64,000 nt of DNA from Bacteroidota bacterium (GCA_023424015.1 JAFAEM010000009.1:1-64000), one strand, 5' to 3'. Positions 43,180 to 52,737 are shown, counted from the stretch's first letter. Notes: generated by a model not told the origin, from the letters alone. Program-made: numbers and translations.

Positions 43180-44076
43180 ATGTTTAAGAAAAGAATCATC
43201 ATGGCAGTTTTCCCCGCTGTTTTTATTTGGGGCTGTTCACATAAGAATAAGAGTATGGAAGAGTTAAAAAAAGAGATCGAGTCCCGGCTTGAAATAATCA
43301 ACGCGCATTTTGGAATTGCATTTAAAGATCCTCAGACCGGTGATACTGTTTATATCAACGCAAAGCAGAGCTTCCATGCCGCCAGCACTATGAAAACACC
43401 TGTGCTGGCAGAACTTTTTAAACAGGCCGATTCGGGAAAATTTTCGATGGACGACTCCATCACCATCAGGAATTCGTTCAGGAGTATCGTGGATAGTTCG
43501 GATTTTTCACTCGACCCTAACGATGACAGTGAACTGGAATTGTACACAAGGCTGGGAGAGAAGGAAACAATTGCAAAACTGGCATATGAAATGATCATTC
43601 GCAGCAGTAATCTTGCCACTAACCTCCTCATCGGCCTGGCAGGACCCGACAATATCATGGAAAGCCTGAAAGCCATGGGAGCAAATGATATGAAAGTATT
43701 AAGAGGGGTGGAGGATAATAAGGCATTTCAAAAAGGACTTAATAATACCACCACAGCCCATGATCTTGCTTTGTTATTTGAGCGGATGGCTGAAGAAAAA
43801 CTCGTCAGCGCCGAAGCATCGCAAGCCATGATCCGGATCCTGCTTGATCAGCAGTTCAATGAGATCATTCCCGCCCGTTTACCAGGTGATGTAAAAGTGG
43901 CACACAAAACCGGCTCAATCACCGGTGTGCAGCACGATTCCGGTATTGTATATCTACCTGATGGTAGAAAATATGTGTTGGTCCTGCTATCACGTTTTGA
44001 TCCCGCGGATGAAAAAAAAGTGATCACTGCCATGGCGGAAGTATCCAGGTTAATTTATGACCACGTCATGCGCTGA
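43180..44076 (+). CDS. Class A beta-lactamase-like serine hydrolase, lipoprotein
   Basis: From the ATG at 43180 the 298-residue protein has a lipoprotein signal ending IWGC (cysteine at about 19). The serine active site STMK (residues 69-72), an SSN motif in place of SDN, an acidic VED segment in the omega-loop position and KTGS near 245 make a complete class A set. It may hydrolyse beta-lactams or be a penicillin-binding-protein relative. No ampR-like regulator is nearby. The ATP-binding gene downstream begins 28 bases after its stop. Confidence 0.82.
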   Translation: MFKKRIIMAVFPAVFIWGCSHKNKSMEELKKEIESRLEIINAHFGIAFKDPQTGDTVYINAKQSFHAASTMKTPVLAELFKQADSGKFSMDDSITIRNSFRSIVDSSDFSLDPNDDSELELYTRLGEKETIAKLAYEMIIRSSNLATNLLIGLAGPDNIMESLKAMGANDMKVLRGVEDNKAFQKGLNNTTTAHDLALLFERMAEEKLVSAEASQAMIRILLDQQFNEIIPARLPGDVKVAHKTGSITGVQHDSGIVYLPDGRKYVLVLLSRFDPADEKKVITAMAEVSRLIYDHVMR

Positions 44077-44104
44077 ATAATGACACTAACCCGTATTTTC
44101 GGGC

Positions 44105-45061
44105 ATGGCTTGGTTATCAGTGCAAGGTATTAGTAAAAAGGAAAAAGAAATTTTTACCGTGAGGCAGGTCTCATTTGACCAGGATCAGTTTCAGAAGATC
44201 GCGATCGCCGGTGAAACCGGCTCCGGAAAAACGACACTGTTACGAATGATCGCGGGCTTTGTGCAGCCCGACCAAGGCGAGATTTATTTTAAGGGCGAAC
44301 GCGTGAAAGGCCCCTTTGAAAAATTAATTCCCGGGCATCCTGAAATTGCCTATCTCAGCCAGCACTTCGAATTGCGGAACAACTATACGGTCGCAGAAGA
44401 ACTCGAAGCAGTGAACTTACTGACGGCCGAAGATTCCAGGAATATCTTTGAAGTCTGCCGGATCGGGCACCTGTTAAACAGAAAAACAAATGAACTGTCA
44501 GGTGGAGAGCGGCAGCGAATTGTGCTGGCGCGACAATTGGTAACAGCTCCTAAACTCTTGCTACTGGACGAACCATATTCCAATCTCGATGGCATTCACA
44601 GGAACATCATCAGGTCCGCCATCCGCGAAATTGGCTCCCGGCTCAATACAACCTGTATCATGATTCTTCACGACGCAGCCGACCTGCTTTCATGGGCTGA
44701 AACTATCCTCATCATGAGAAATGGACAACTGGTCCAGCAGGGTAGTCCTGAACAGGTTTACTATTACCCAGTGGATAAATATTGCGCGTCGGTATTGGGC
44801 GAATACAACCTGTTGGATAAAAATTCTCCCATTATATCAGCAAGCCCGCTGCACACCATTGGCAATAAGGTTATGGTCAGACCCGAGCAGTTTAAGATCG
44901 AACTTTCAACTGAAGGCAATGCGGAAATAGCCGAGGTGATGTTTGCCGGAAGTTATTATACCCTCCTTGTCAAAGCTGGTGAAGAGACCATCAATGTTCG
45001 GGTGATCAACAACCGTTTTTCGCCCGGTGACCGGGTTAAACTAATCCTCCCGAATAATTAA
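44105..45061 (+). CDS. ABC transporter ATP-binding protein (PotA/FbpC-like), orphan
   Basis: The 318-residue protein has Walker A GETGSGKTT (36-44), signature LSGGERQR, Walker B LLLLDEPYSNLD and the switch histidine in MILHDAADL. A C-terminal segment (about 225-310) resembles the TOBE domain of polyamine, iron or sulfate importers. No permease or binding protein gene lies near, so its transport partner is unknown. It follows the beta-lactamase-like gene by 28 bases and probably shares its transcript. Confidence 0.85.
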   Translation: MAWLSVQGISKKEKEIFTVRQVSFDQDQFQKIAIAGETGSGKTTLLRMIAGFVQPDQGEIYFKGERVKGPFEKLIPGHPEIAYLSQHFELRNNYTVAEELEAVNLLTAEDSRNIFEVCRIGHLLNRKTNELSGGERQRIVLARQLVTAPKLLLLDEPYSNLDGIHRNIIRSAIREIGSRLNTTCIMILHDAADLLSWAETILIMRNGQLVQQGSPEQVYYYPVDKYCASVLGEYNLLDKNSPIISASPLHTIGNKVMVRPEQFKIELSTEGNAEIAEVMFAGSYYTLLVKAGEETINVRVINNRFSPGDRVKLILPNN

Positions 45062-45156
45062 CCCCATCCCCAATTTGAGTTAGACCCTTACCAACTTTGG
45101 TTATTGAATGGAATACCAGCAAGATGCAGTTTTGCGGCATAATAAAACAAATTACT

Positions 45157-45906
45157 ATGCCGACTCCATTAGAAATTTTGCTGGATCCTGTGTCACTGAT
45201 CATCATTAGCATGTATCTGTTGCTGATGTTATGGGAGGCTGTTTTCCCCGGACGTAAATTACCAGTTGTTAAATTCTGGAAACTCAGGGGCATCGCGGTT
45301 TTCTTTTTCTATTTCTACCTGTCATCTTACCTGCCGCTGCTATGGGATGAATACCTGCCCGGGACGCAATTGCTTGATTTGTCGGGTTGGGGTAGCGTGG
45401 GTGCTCTTGCCGGTATCCTGGTGTATGAACTGGGAATGTATATCTGGCACCGCACCATGCACAACAATAAGTGGCTCTGGAAAATGTTTCACCAGATGCA
45501 TCATAGTGCTGAGCGGCTTGACACCTATGGTGCCTTCTATTTTAGTCCGCTTGATATGATCGGGTGGACGGCCCTGGGTACAGTTTGCTTTTCGATCATC
45601 ACTGGATTAACACCACAGGCTATCACGATCACGCTGCTGGTTACCAATTTCCTTGGCATTTTTCAGCATGCGAATATTAAAACACCGGTTTGGCTGGGAT
45701 ATATTATACAAAGGCCCGAAAGCCATACCGTGCACCATGCACGCGGTGTGCATGCTTACAATTATGCGGATCTGCCCGTGTTCGATATGATATTCGGTAC
45801 ATTCCGCAACCCTGCCCGCTATGAACATGAGACAGGATTCTACAACGGTGCGTCTTCACGGATAGGCGATATGTTGTTATTCAGGGAAGTTGATAAACCA
45901 AAATAG
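45157..45906 (+). CDS. Sterol desaturase / fatty acid hydroxylase superfamily protein
   Basis: From the ATG at 45157 the product has 249 residues and about four membrane helices. The three histidine motifs of the family are HRTMH (near 106), HQMHH (near 120) and HTVHHAR (near 190). They bind a di-iron centre used for hydroxylation or desaturation of lipids. In Bacteroidota such proteins may act on hydroxylated lipids or carotenoids; this member is unassigned. An upstream ATG at 45097 adds 20 residues without conservation. Confidence 0.87.
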   Translation: MPTPLEILLDPVSLIIISMYLLLMLWEAVFPGRKLPVVKFWKLRGIAVFFFYFYLSSYLPLLWDEYLPGTQLLDLSGWGSVGALAGILVYELGMYIWHRTMHNNKWLWKMFHQMHHSAERLDTYGAFYFSPLDMIGWTALGTVCFSIITGLTPQAITITLLVTNFLGIFQHANIKTPVWLGYIIQRPESHTVHHARGVHAYNYADLPVFDMIFGTFRNPARYEHETGFYNGASSRIGDMLLFREVDKPK

Positions 45907-46016
45907 AATCTGTGACCAAAGGATGATTATTCTTATCCGGCTGTAAAACCGTTGATACAATATTGGCTGACTGTTCAATGATTCAGGCTAATTTAGAATA
46001 GCCATAAATCAAGGAT

Positions 46017-47159
46017 ATGAAAGTGCTCTGCTGGTGTTGCCTGCTATTAAGCCAGTTTGCGTTTGGCCAGTTTGAAAAACTGAAACCAAACCAGACTGGC
46101 TGCGGTTTTATATCACTTACAAGATTTGATACGACCCGGCTCCCGGTCAAAGAACAACCTTCATCTGCAAAGGGGCGAATTATCCAGATCAACATATGGT
46201 ACCCGATTATTGAAAAATCAGCAGGACATCGAATGCACTTTGGTGATTACGTTGACCTCGTTGGCAAAGAACTGGACTCCACACAGAGCGATTTTCAAAA
46301 GATTGGCTTTGATAAATACTTCGCATGGCCCATCTCGCAGGGTGCAGATCCAAATAGCATACGGGATTTTTTAGCCAGGAAAATTCCAATGCAGGCCGTA
46401 TACAATGCGAAATGGGATGATCGTAGCAGGCCACTGATATCACTTGTACACGGTTTTGCCGCTGATTATGCATACCTGGCAGAGTATCTTGCAGGCAATG
46501 GATATATTGTAATGCAGGTGCCTGTGAAAGGGTCAGCTGCTTATGACTTGGACTATGAAGGTAAAGGTCTTGAATCGCAGGTTCAGGATTATGAGTTTGC
46601 CTGGGATATTATCCGGAAGGAATTCGGCATTAATGCAAGGGAAGCAGGTATTATTGGTTTTAGTTTTGGCGGACAATCAGCGATGGCACTATCTATCCGC
46701 AACAAACAAATTAGGGCGGTTATAAGTCTTGATGGTGGCATGGGTTCGGCTTTTGGTGCAGGGTTGTTATCCAGGCAATCATACTATACACTGAAAGATT
46801 TTGACCGGCCAATACTTCATTTGTATAACCCGGCAGATCAATACACTGATCTAAGCTGGTTTGATCAACCAGTAAAAAGTCACCGGGTTCAGGCATCTAT
46901 GAAAAATATGCAACATGGGCATTTTACTTCCTTTGGCTTATTGAACAGATATGTACCGGGAATTATGGGCAAAGAATTCGAAGATCCCCGAAACGCATAC
47001 GAGGCGGTAGTGATCACGACAAAGAAGTTTCTGGATATCTATCTCAAAGACAATAGGCAAACGCCTGCACAATTTTTCCGGGATTTGTTGGCGACTCATT
47101 CCTGGACAAAGGAATATTTCGTAAAGTTGAATTTCAGGAATGGAAAAAATATCGAATGA
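46017..47159 (+). CDS. Secreted alpha/beta hydrolase (PAF-acetylhydrolase-like)
   Basis: The 380-residue protein has a short signal peptide (VLCWCCLLLSQFAFGQ). The nucleophile is the serine of IIGFSFGGQSAMAL, with an oxyanion strand PLISLVHGFAADYAYLAEYLA upstream and an aspartate in YNPADQYTDLS. The histidine candidate is in NMQHGHFTSF. The opening NIWYPI-type strand is seen in platelet-activating-factor acetylhydrolases and related dienelactone hydrolases. It is predicted periplasmic. The natural ester is unknown. Confidence 0.82.
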   Translation: MKVLCWCCLLLSQFAFGQFEKLKPNQTGCGFISLTRFDTTRLPVKEQPSSAKGRIIQINIWYPIIEKSAGHRMHFGDYVDLVGKELDSTQSDFQKIGFDKYFAWPISQGADPNSIRDFLARKIPMQAVYNAKWDDRSRPLISLVHGFAADYAYLAEYLAGNGYIVMQVPVKGSAAYDLDYEGKGLESQVQDYEFAWDIIRKEFGINAREAGIIGFSFGGQSAMALSIRNKQIRAVISLDGGMGSAFGAGLLSRQSYYTLKDFDRPILHLYNPADQYTDLSWFDQPVKSHRVQASMKNMQHGHFTSFGLLNRYVPGIMGKEFEDPRNAYEAVVITTKKFLDIYLKDNRQTPAQFFRDLLATHSWTKEYFVKLNFRNGKNIE

Positions 47160-47228
47160 TGCCAGGTTGAATACATAACTTTCCTGTTGACCCTCCTTGC
47201 GATTTGTTGATGTAAACCCGATTTTACC

Positions 47229-47972
47229 ATGGACCTAATTGATGATATCGTCATCCAAATCGAACTTCATTCTGTGGAAGGGATCCGCCAATGCTTTGCC
47301 AATGGTTTGGATCCCAACTCCAGTTTTCGCGATGAACCTCTAATCATTGAACTCACAAGTGAATATACACGCACGCCGCGTTTTAAAGAATGCGTGAAGG
47401 CTTTTGTAGATCACGGTTTAGTTTTTTCCAACCAGGCATTGCTTGCGGTTTTATTGGATGATCCCGGCTCGCTTGAAAAACAAATTAAGACTGACCCCCG
47501 CCTGGCTTCAAAGAAATATACCCTACGCGCTGCTTTTACACCGCTATACCAGGCGACATTATTACATATCTGTGCCGAATTCAATCACGTCGCCTGTGCT
47601 GAAGTACTGGTGAAACACGGGGCAGATGTCAACGCAATAGCCGGCAGTGATGAATTTGGATTTGGAGGTCAGACCCCCATTTTCCATACGGTCAATCAAA
47701 ACGCTAACTATGCTGAAGAAATGATGCAATTCCTGCTAAAGCATAAAGCCAATCTCCTGCATACTGTACGGGGTCTGGTCTGGGGTAAGGGTTATGAGTG
47801 GGAAACACTGACCCCCGTCGTGAATCCGATCAGTTATGCCATGATGGGCTTATTACCACAGATGCATCGCGATGAAGCTACCATTTCGCAAGTTGTGGCC
47901 ATGCTTTTAAAACATCAGTATGGCATCGACTATATTCCCCGCAATATCCCAAACGCTTATCTAAATAAATAA
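47229..47972 (+). CDS. Ankyrin-repeat protein
   Basis: The 247-residue cytoplasmic protein has at least two clear ankyrin units (ATLLHICAEFNHVACAEVLVKHGADVNA and GGQTPIFHTVNQNANYAEEMMQFLLKHKANLL) in its second half and weaker ones in the first (GIRQCFANGLDPNSSF). It has no signal or enzyme domain. It should bind a protein partner. It is a single gene ended by a hairpin at 47975. Confidence 0.8.
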   Translation: MDLIDDIVIQIELHSVEGIRQCFANGLDPNSSFRDEPLIIELTSEYTRTPRFKECVKAFVDHGLVFSNQALLAVLLDDPGSLEKQIKTDPRLASKKYTLRAAFTPLYQATLLHICAEFNHVACAEVLVKHGADVNAIAGSDEFGFGGQTPIFHTVNQNANYAEEMMQFLLKHKANLLHTVRGLVWGKGYEWETLTPVVNPISYAMMGLLPQMHRDEATISQVVAMLLKHQYGIDYIPRNIPNAYLNK

Positions 47973-47974
47973 AA

Positions 47975-48000
47975 AATGCTCCCGTTTTCACAAGAGCATT
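47975..48000. terminator. Bidirectional terminator hairpin
   Basis: AATGCTC and GAGCATT pair perfectly around a 12-base loop. On the minus strand a run of T follows (GAGCATTTTTTA), and a further GAGCATT at 48008-48014 could offer a second pairing. It lies between the convergent ankyrin and lipoprotein genes. Confidence 0.55.
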
Positions 48001-48036
48001 CTTAAGCATGAGCATTTATTGGGGTAGTAAAACGCC

Positions 48037-48573
48037 TTATTGGATATCAACTTTAGCCGTGAGTCTGCCTTTGGTAATATTCACTTTGTTTCCTGACATA
48101 TCAAATGCCTCCCCGCTAAAATTTATTGTTGCGGTTCGATTTGTCGCATCAAAATGTGAAACAACGAAGCTCATAACGGCCCCGGGGTTGTTGTTGGTGG
48201 ACGCATATAGGGGATCGCGGCTGGCAGCTGACCCTGAATAATAAAAAGCTGTCTCATGATTTGAGCCGGCGACACCCGACTGAAAAGTGCCGGTCGTCAC
48301 TTCCGGATTTGACAACGAGATCGCCAGGGTGAGCTGCTGGCCTGTTGCCCGTTCCATGCCGGTCATTTCCAACAGGTATGTGTTGTTGGCCTGTGGTGTC
48401 GAATGCAGAATGGCATTGCCATTGAATTTCCCAAAGAATTGCGAACTACCATCGGTAAACATCCAGGTATTCACGATCTCGCCGTACCCGGGTTTATAGT
48501 CGCTGGCATGTTTCATACAGGAAGAAAGCGCGGCCATCACAAAGGCCAGGATCAGAAATTGTTTAGTTCTCAT
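48037..48573 (-). CDS. Lipoprotein, unknown
   Basis: The 178-residue protein has a lipoprotein signal ending LSSC (cysteine at about 19). The mature chain is beta-rich and uncharged, with NTWMFTDGSSQFFGKFNG near the start and an end of paired strands (RTATINFSGEAFDMSGNKVNITKGRLTAKVD). It resembles the beta-sandwich lipoproteins of Bacteroidota without a specific match by eye. It follows the OmpA gene on the same strand by 42 bases, so it may be part of that transcript. Confidence 0.6.
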   Translation of the reverse strand: MRTKQFLILAFVMAALSSCMKHASDYKPGYGEIVNTWMFTDGSSQFFGKFNGNAILHSTPQANNTYLLEMTGMERATGQQLTLAISLSNPEVTTGTFQSGVAGSNHETAFYYSGSAASRDPLYASTNNNPGAVMSFVVSHFDATNRTATINFSGEAFDMSGNKVNITKGRLTAKVDIQ

Positions 48574-48614
48574 TGGTATTGGTTTTCTATTGGATAAAAT
48601 AAGCTGTTCTCTTT

Positions 48615-50222
48615 TTAGTTTTTCAGGATGGTAAACTCAACCCTCCTGTTTAACTGGCGGTTCTCCGGTGTATCATTTGGAGCCACATGCCTCGTTTCGC
48701 CATAACCCTGCGACCTGATGCGGTGAGGTGATATACCCTTGGAAAGAATATATTCCATCACTGATCGTGCCCGGTTATCGCTAAGCGTGAAATTGTATTC
48801 ATCGCTTCCGTAGCTATCAGTATGGGCACTCATTTCGATCTCGATCGCTGGATTTTCCTCCAGCAATTTCACAACACGGTTGAGTTCCAGGTGCGACTCC
48901 GCCCTCAGATCCCATTTGTCGAAATCAAAGAACACATTATTCAGTCTTACAACCTGGCCAATTTCAATGGGCACCAGGTATAGGTCTTTATGTATTTCTT
49001 TGTATCCCGCCTTTACAAGGGAATCGAGGTTGAGATTCTCCGATTGGGCGAAGAATTTATCGGCAGTAGCCTTGATCATGTAGTTTTTATCATAAGGCAG
49101 CACGATGTTGAAAGCGCCATCATCAGGATCTGATATACCTGATCCGGCTTCTGCCCCGTCGGGCAGTGTTTCGTAAACCAGCGAAGCGCTCAGTGGCTCA
49201 TTTGTTTTTTTATTATACACATTACCCTTTACCAGCACTACAGGGTCGGGCTTCTCACGTTCAAGCAGTTTCACCCTCACGATATCACTTTCGCCATATG
49301 TATCCGTACTGTTGGTCAGGTAAGCGTATTCACCACCTGCATCCAGCGTAAAGAAGGCATCCCAGTCAGGAGTATTGATCGGTGCGCCCAGGTTTACAGG
49401 CTCACTCCATTTTGTCCAGGTGCTGTCGAGTCGCCTGCTCATCCAGATATCATTGTCGCCTAAACCACCAGGGCGGTTGCTGCTGAAATATAGCGTCACT
49501 CCATCGGCCGCCAGGTATGGTGTCATTTCATCCGTATCAGGATGATTGATCGTTTTTCCCAGGCTTTGTGGCTCCGACCATGTGCCATCATTCAGTAAAA
49601 AACTTGCAAACAGGTCGTTATCATAACTACCCTTTTTCGGTGCGAGGTATAGCAATAATGTTTTGCCGTCATGAGCCATCGTAGCTCCGTATTGACGGCC
49701 ATTATCATATTTCTGAAAATTCCGGATACGCAGGGCATTGGGTTTACTCCAGCCACCATTCACTGTGCGATAACTCATGCTTACACCATTCCCAACATAA
49801 TCTCCCTCAATAAATGCGTTGCGGATCAATATCCGGTTATTGTCAGGCGAGATCCAAAATACCGCGTTATAATGATAAGTGTTAAGCGGGTAGCCAAGAT
49901 GTATGGCAGGTCCCCAGGTACCGCTGCTGTCGCGTTCGGAATACCAGATATCCTGCGAGTTGCTGACAGAACGATACTTTGTATTGGCAGGATCATTCTC
50001 GCAAATAAAAAACAAAAGATTTCCGTCTGCAGAAACAGTTGGACGCAGTTCAGGGAGTGCTGTATTGATATTAGGTCCGAGATTCTCGATCTTGATAACT
50101 GTCTCCGCCTTGATCACATTTTCTTTTTGCACGATCAATGCTCCCAGTGTATCGGCGGAAGGTTGTGCAAAACACTGGTAGATGTACAGACAGATAAAAG
50201 CAAGAAGGCTGGCTTTTTTCAA
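48615..50222 (-). CDS. OmpA-family protein with PD40 beta-propeller repeats
   Basis: The 535-residue protein has a signal peptide (SLLAFICLYIYQCFAQ), then five or six PD40/WD40-like repeats with LYFSSNRPGGLGDNDIWMS and related text, a carboxypeptidase-regulatory-like beta domain near 330-400, and a C-terminal OmpA domain (FFDFDKWDLRAES, MSAHTDSYGSDEYN, NRRVEFTIL). OmpA domains bind peptidoglycan, so it should link the cell wall to an outer-membrane or surface structure. Such proteins accompany T9SS and gliding systems in Bacteroidota, but also occur alone. Confidence 0.9.
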   Translation of the reverse strand: MKKASLLAFICLYIYQCFAQPSADTLGALIVQKENVIKAETVIKIENLGPNINTALPELRPTVSADGNLLFFICENDPANTKYRSVSNSQDIWYSERDSSGTWGPAIHLGYPLNTYHYNAVFWISPDNNRILIRNAFIEGDYVGNGVSMSYRTVNGGWSKPNALRIRNFQKYDNGRQYGATMAHDGKTLLLYLAPKKGSYDNDLFASFLLNDGTWSEPQSLGKTINHPDTDEMTPYLAADGVTLYFSSNRPGGLGDNDIWMSRRLDSTWTKWSEPVNLGAPINTPDWDAFFTLDAGGEYAYLTNSTDTYGESDIVRVKLLEREKPDPVVLVKGNVYNKKTNEPLSASLVYETLPDGAEAGSGISDPDDGAFNIVLPYDKNYMIKATADKFFAQSENLNLDSLVKAGYKEIHKDLYLVPIEIGQVVRLNNVFFDFDKWDLRAESHLELNRVVKLLEENPAIEIEMSAHTDSYGSDEYNFTLSDNRARSVMEYILSKGISPHRIRSQGYGETRHVAPNDTPENRQLNRRVEFTILKN

Positions 50223-50362
50223 GGCAGTGGATTTTGGTGGTTTGGCTCTAAATTAATAGAAATCAATACAACAGAGTAGCGAAAAAACCCTCGGGATTTT
50301 ACGATTAGATGAGATGCGGGGTCTGAAGTGTGGAAAAACTTCCAGCTTTCTGCTTCACATTC

Positions 50363-50725
50363 TTATTTGGCGCCATCCTTCCCGGATAATTTGAATTTCA
50401 AGATCTTTTTTACAAGCCCGAAAGGGAAGGGTTTATTGAGAGGGAATTTAATAGTGCCCTTTTCACCTTCATAATCTGCCAATTCCTTGATGGCAGCATC
50501 GAGTGCTGCGGTTCTCGGGTATATGCTGATATGCTCTCTCCAGGCAGCAAACCAGATCAGATCCTTGCCATCCAGTTTAAAAACCGGCATATTATAGCTG
50601 ATCCCTTCTACAAGTTGCGGAGCTGTGTGGCGGATCAATTGTCGCAGTTGTATGGATATCTGTTGCGACACCGGCGGTAATACCGCAATATACTCGTCGA
50701 TCGAATTGAATTTTGTAGTTGCCAT
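50363..50725 (-). CDS. DUF1801 (YdhG-like) protein
   Basis: The 120-residue protein has FNSIDEYIAVLPPVSQQISIQLRQLIRHTAPQLVEGISYNMPVFKLDGKDLIWFAAWREHISIYP, characteristic of the DUF1801 family, a small alpha/beta fold of unknown role. The end is lysine-rich (KKILKFKLSGKDGAK). It stands alone, with its start divergent from the CsbD gene. Confidence 0.85.
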   Translation of the reverse strand: MATTKFNSIDEYIAVLPPVSQQISIQLRQLIRHTAPQLVEGISYNMPVFKLDGKDLIWFAAWREHISIYPRTAALDAAIKELADYEGEKGTIKFPLNKPFPFGLVKKILKFKLSGKDGAK

Positions 50726-50848
50726 TGGCTAAAAACATTTTAGACTGATAAGCTAAGTACTGGCGATCCAAAAGGCGACAGGCTGGTTTGGCACAGTTTT
50801 TTTATCACTATGTATAGCCATTATTGTTTAATCTAAAATTATAAAATT

Positions 50849-51037
50849 ATGGACAAGATGGAATTAAAAGGGCACTGGAATGAATGGAAGGGTAAGTTGA
50901 AAAAAGAATATGGAAACCTTACCGATGATGATCTGAAATATGAGGAAGGAAAGGACGAAGAATTTTGGGGACGGCTGCAAAAGAAAACAGGCAAAGCTAA
51001 AGACGACCTGGTAAAATGGCTGAAAGACCTGGGATAA
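50849..51037 (+). CDS. CsbD-like stress protein
   Basis: The 62-residue protein opens ELKGHWNEWKGKLKKEYGNLTDDDL, the repeated GxxxxxxGKxKxxxGxLTDDD signature of CsbD. It is charged and probably partly disordered. CsbD is a general stress protein in other bacteria, of unknown mechanism. It is 36 bases before the PHA-granule-like gene and probably in the same operon. Confidence 0.85.
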   Translation: MDKMELKGHWNEWKGKLKKEYGNLTDDDLKYEEGKDEEFWGRLQKKTGKAKDDLVKWLKDLG

Positions 51038-51073
51038 GGCAGATTCATCTTTAAGTTGTTAATTTGCAGCTCT

Positions 51074-51379
51074 ATGGCAAAACTGGACATTGAAATACCG
51101 CATCAATTAAGCCGTGAGGAAGCACTAGACAGGATTCAGGGCATGCTTCGAAAACTACAGGAGGAACAAAAAGACACGATTCGTAATGTTTCCGAAAAAT
51201 GGGAGGGCAATGAAGGTGAGTTCAGTTTTTCCGCAAAAGGATTCGACCTATCAGGTAAGATACGGGTGGAAGAAAACGCAGTCAATATTATTGGCGAGTT
51301 ACCTTTCGCCCTTTCTTTTTTTAAAAGCCAGATCAGCCGCGTGATCCAGGATAAAGCAGGCGCCCTGCTCTCATCCTGA
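51074..51379 (+). CDS. Polyhydroxyalkanoic-acid-system-type protein (PHA_gran_rgn)
   Basis: From the ATG at 51074 the product has 101 residues: LDIEIPHQLSREEALDRIQGMLRKLQEE, then FSFSAKGFDLSGKIRVEENAVNIIGELPFALSFFKSQISRVIQDK. This matches the small family named after a PHA-system protein, with a fold of strands packed on a helix. No PHA synthase lies here, so a PHA role is uncertain. It follows csbD closely. Confidence 0.75.
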   Translation: MAKLDIEIPHQLSREEALDRIQGMLRKLQEEQKDTIRNVSEKWEGNEGEFSFSAKGFDLSGKIRVEENAVNIIGELPFALSFFKSQISRVIQDKAGALLSS

Positions 51380-51381
51380 AA

Positions 51382-51714
51382 CTATCCTGCTACATAAACC
51401 CAGCAGGGTTTTCCGGACAATAGTGTTGCACTAATTCTTTTGTAACCATCGGGCTCATATTCGTCTGTTCGAACTAATTCCTCTTCACTCATTTCAAACA
51501 GGGTACCCGTGATCCCGTCTTTATGATTGTTTGACATGACAGCAAGCCGATGAAACTTTTCATCCATACCTGGCTGCGCGTCATAGCTCTTGTTTTCAAC
51601 CAAATTGATACTATACCCGGGCAGTACATCTTTTTCCCCTTTTAATATTCGCCCATATAATTTCAGCTGAATTCTTTCCTCCTGTAGAGTGCCATATGAA
51701 AACAGGTATTCCAT
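51382..51714 (-). CDS. Gamma-glutamylcyclotransferase (AIG2-like) protein
   Basis: The 110-residue protein has the family's opening strand YLFSYGTLQEERIQ, a central glycine region and EEELVRTDEYEPDGYKR containing the catalytic-type glutamate. Such AIG2-like proteins may cyclise gamma-glutamyl amines or be non-catalytic relatives. It ends 3 bases from the convergent PHA_gran_rgn gene. The substrate is unknown. Confidence 0.85.
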   Translation of the reverse strand: MEYLFSYGTLQEERIQLKLYGRILKGEKDVLPGYSINLVENKSYDAQPGMDEKFHRLAVMSNNHKDGITGTLFEMSEEELVRTDEYEPDGYKRISATLLSGKPCWVYVAG

Positions 51715-51813
51715 CTTTTTTAAGCCAGGTTAAGAGAATAGAGTTAGCGTTGAAGGTTTGCAGCCGATCACAATGTTAACAATTGCTGGGCGAAATGCAA
51801 TAACTTTATTGCT

Positions 51814-52731
51814 ATGCTCGACATCGTTATTGAAGCACGTACCGCGGCACTCAGCACCGGTTTAAATGTAAGGAGGATCTTACCATTCCGTTTACGGCGA
51901 ATGGTGGGGCCATTTATTTTTATGGATCATGCAGGTCCTGTGGAACAGCAGCCCACAATTGCCAGCTCGATGGATGTACTTCCTCACCCGCATATTGGTT
52001 TGTCAACGGTAAGCTATTTATTTGGCGGGCAGGTTACACATCGTGACAGCCTGGGTGTTGAGCAGGTGATCCTGCCGGGTGAGGTAAACTGGATGACCGC
52101 AGGAAGAGGTATTGCCCACTCTGAAAGATTTGAGGAACCTGGCGCCCTTGCTGGTGGCGCCCTTGAAATGATTCAAACCTGGGTAGCGCTGCCGGTAGAA
52201 GATGAAGAAGCAATGCCTTCATTTGACAATTATAAACCGCAGGATCTGCCTGTATTTACAGATAAAGGAGTTTGGATGCGCCTCATCGCAGGTGATGCAT
52301 TCGGACTAAGGAATGATGTAAAAACAAATTCACCCCTGCACTACCTGCACGTAGTGTTGGATGCGGGCACCCGGATCAATTTACCCAAAGAACATATCGA
52401 ACGCGGGATTTATGTTGTAAAAGGAAGTATTGAAACAGGAGGCCATACTTACCAGACAGGACAGATGCTTGTTTTTACAAAAAGTGCCGACCCTATCATC
52501 AGGGCAAAAGAAAATACCACCCTCATGATGCTGGGTGGAGAACCCGTAGGTGATCGGTTTATATGGTGGAATTTCGTCTCGTCGCGAAAAGAAAGAATTG
52601 AACAGGCAAAAGCCGATTGGAAAGAGGGACGAATAATTTTACCGCCAACCGACAACAAAGAATTTATTCCCCTGCCCGCCGACAAAACCAGGCCCGCCGG
52701 GGGCCCTCCATCCCCTGAGCCATTGAGTTAG
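51814..52731 (+). CDS. Pirin family protein
   Basis: The 305-residue protein is a two-domain cupin. The N-terminal cupin has the iron ligands in HPHIGLSTVSYLFGGQVTHRDSLG and MTAGRGIAHSERFE; the C-terminal cupin lacks metal residues, as is usual. Bacterial pirins can be quercetinases or regulators of metabolic enzymes. It is a single gene, followed by a CACGAAT repeat that could act as a terminator. Confidence 0.9.
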   Translation: MLDIVIEARTAALSTGLNVRRILPFRLRRMVGPFIFMDHAGPVEQQPTIASSMDVLPHPHIGLSTVSYLFGGQVTHRDSLGVEQVILPGEVNWMTAGRGIAHSERFEEPGALAGGALEMIQTWVALPVEDEEAMPSFDNYKPQDLPVFTDKGVWMRLIAGDAFGLRNDVKTNSPLHYLHVVLDAGTRINLPKEHIERGIYVVKGSIETGGHTYQTGQMLVFTKSADPIIRAKENTTLMMLGGEPVGDRFIWWNFVSSRKERIEQAKADWKEGRIILPPTDNKEFIPLPADKTRPAGGPPSPEPLS

Positions 52732-52737
52732 GCCACT

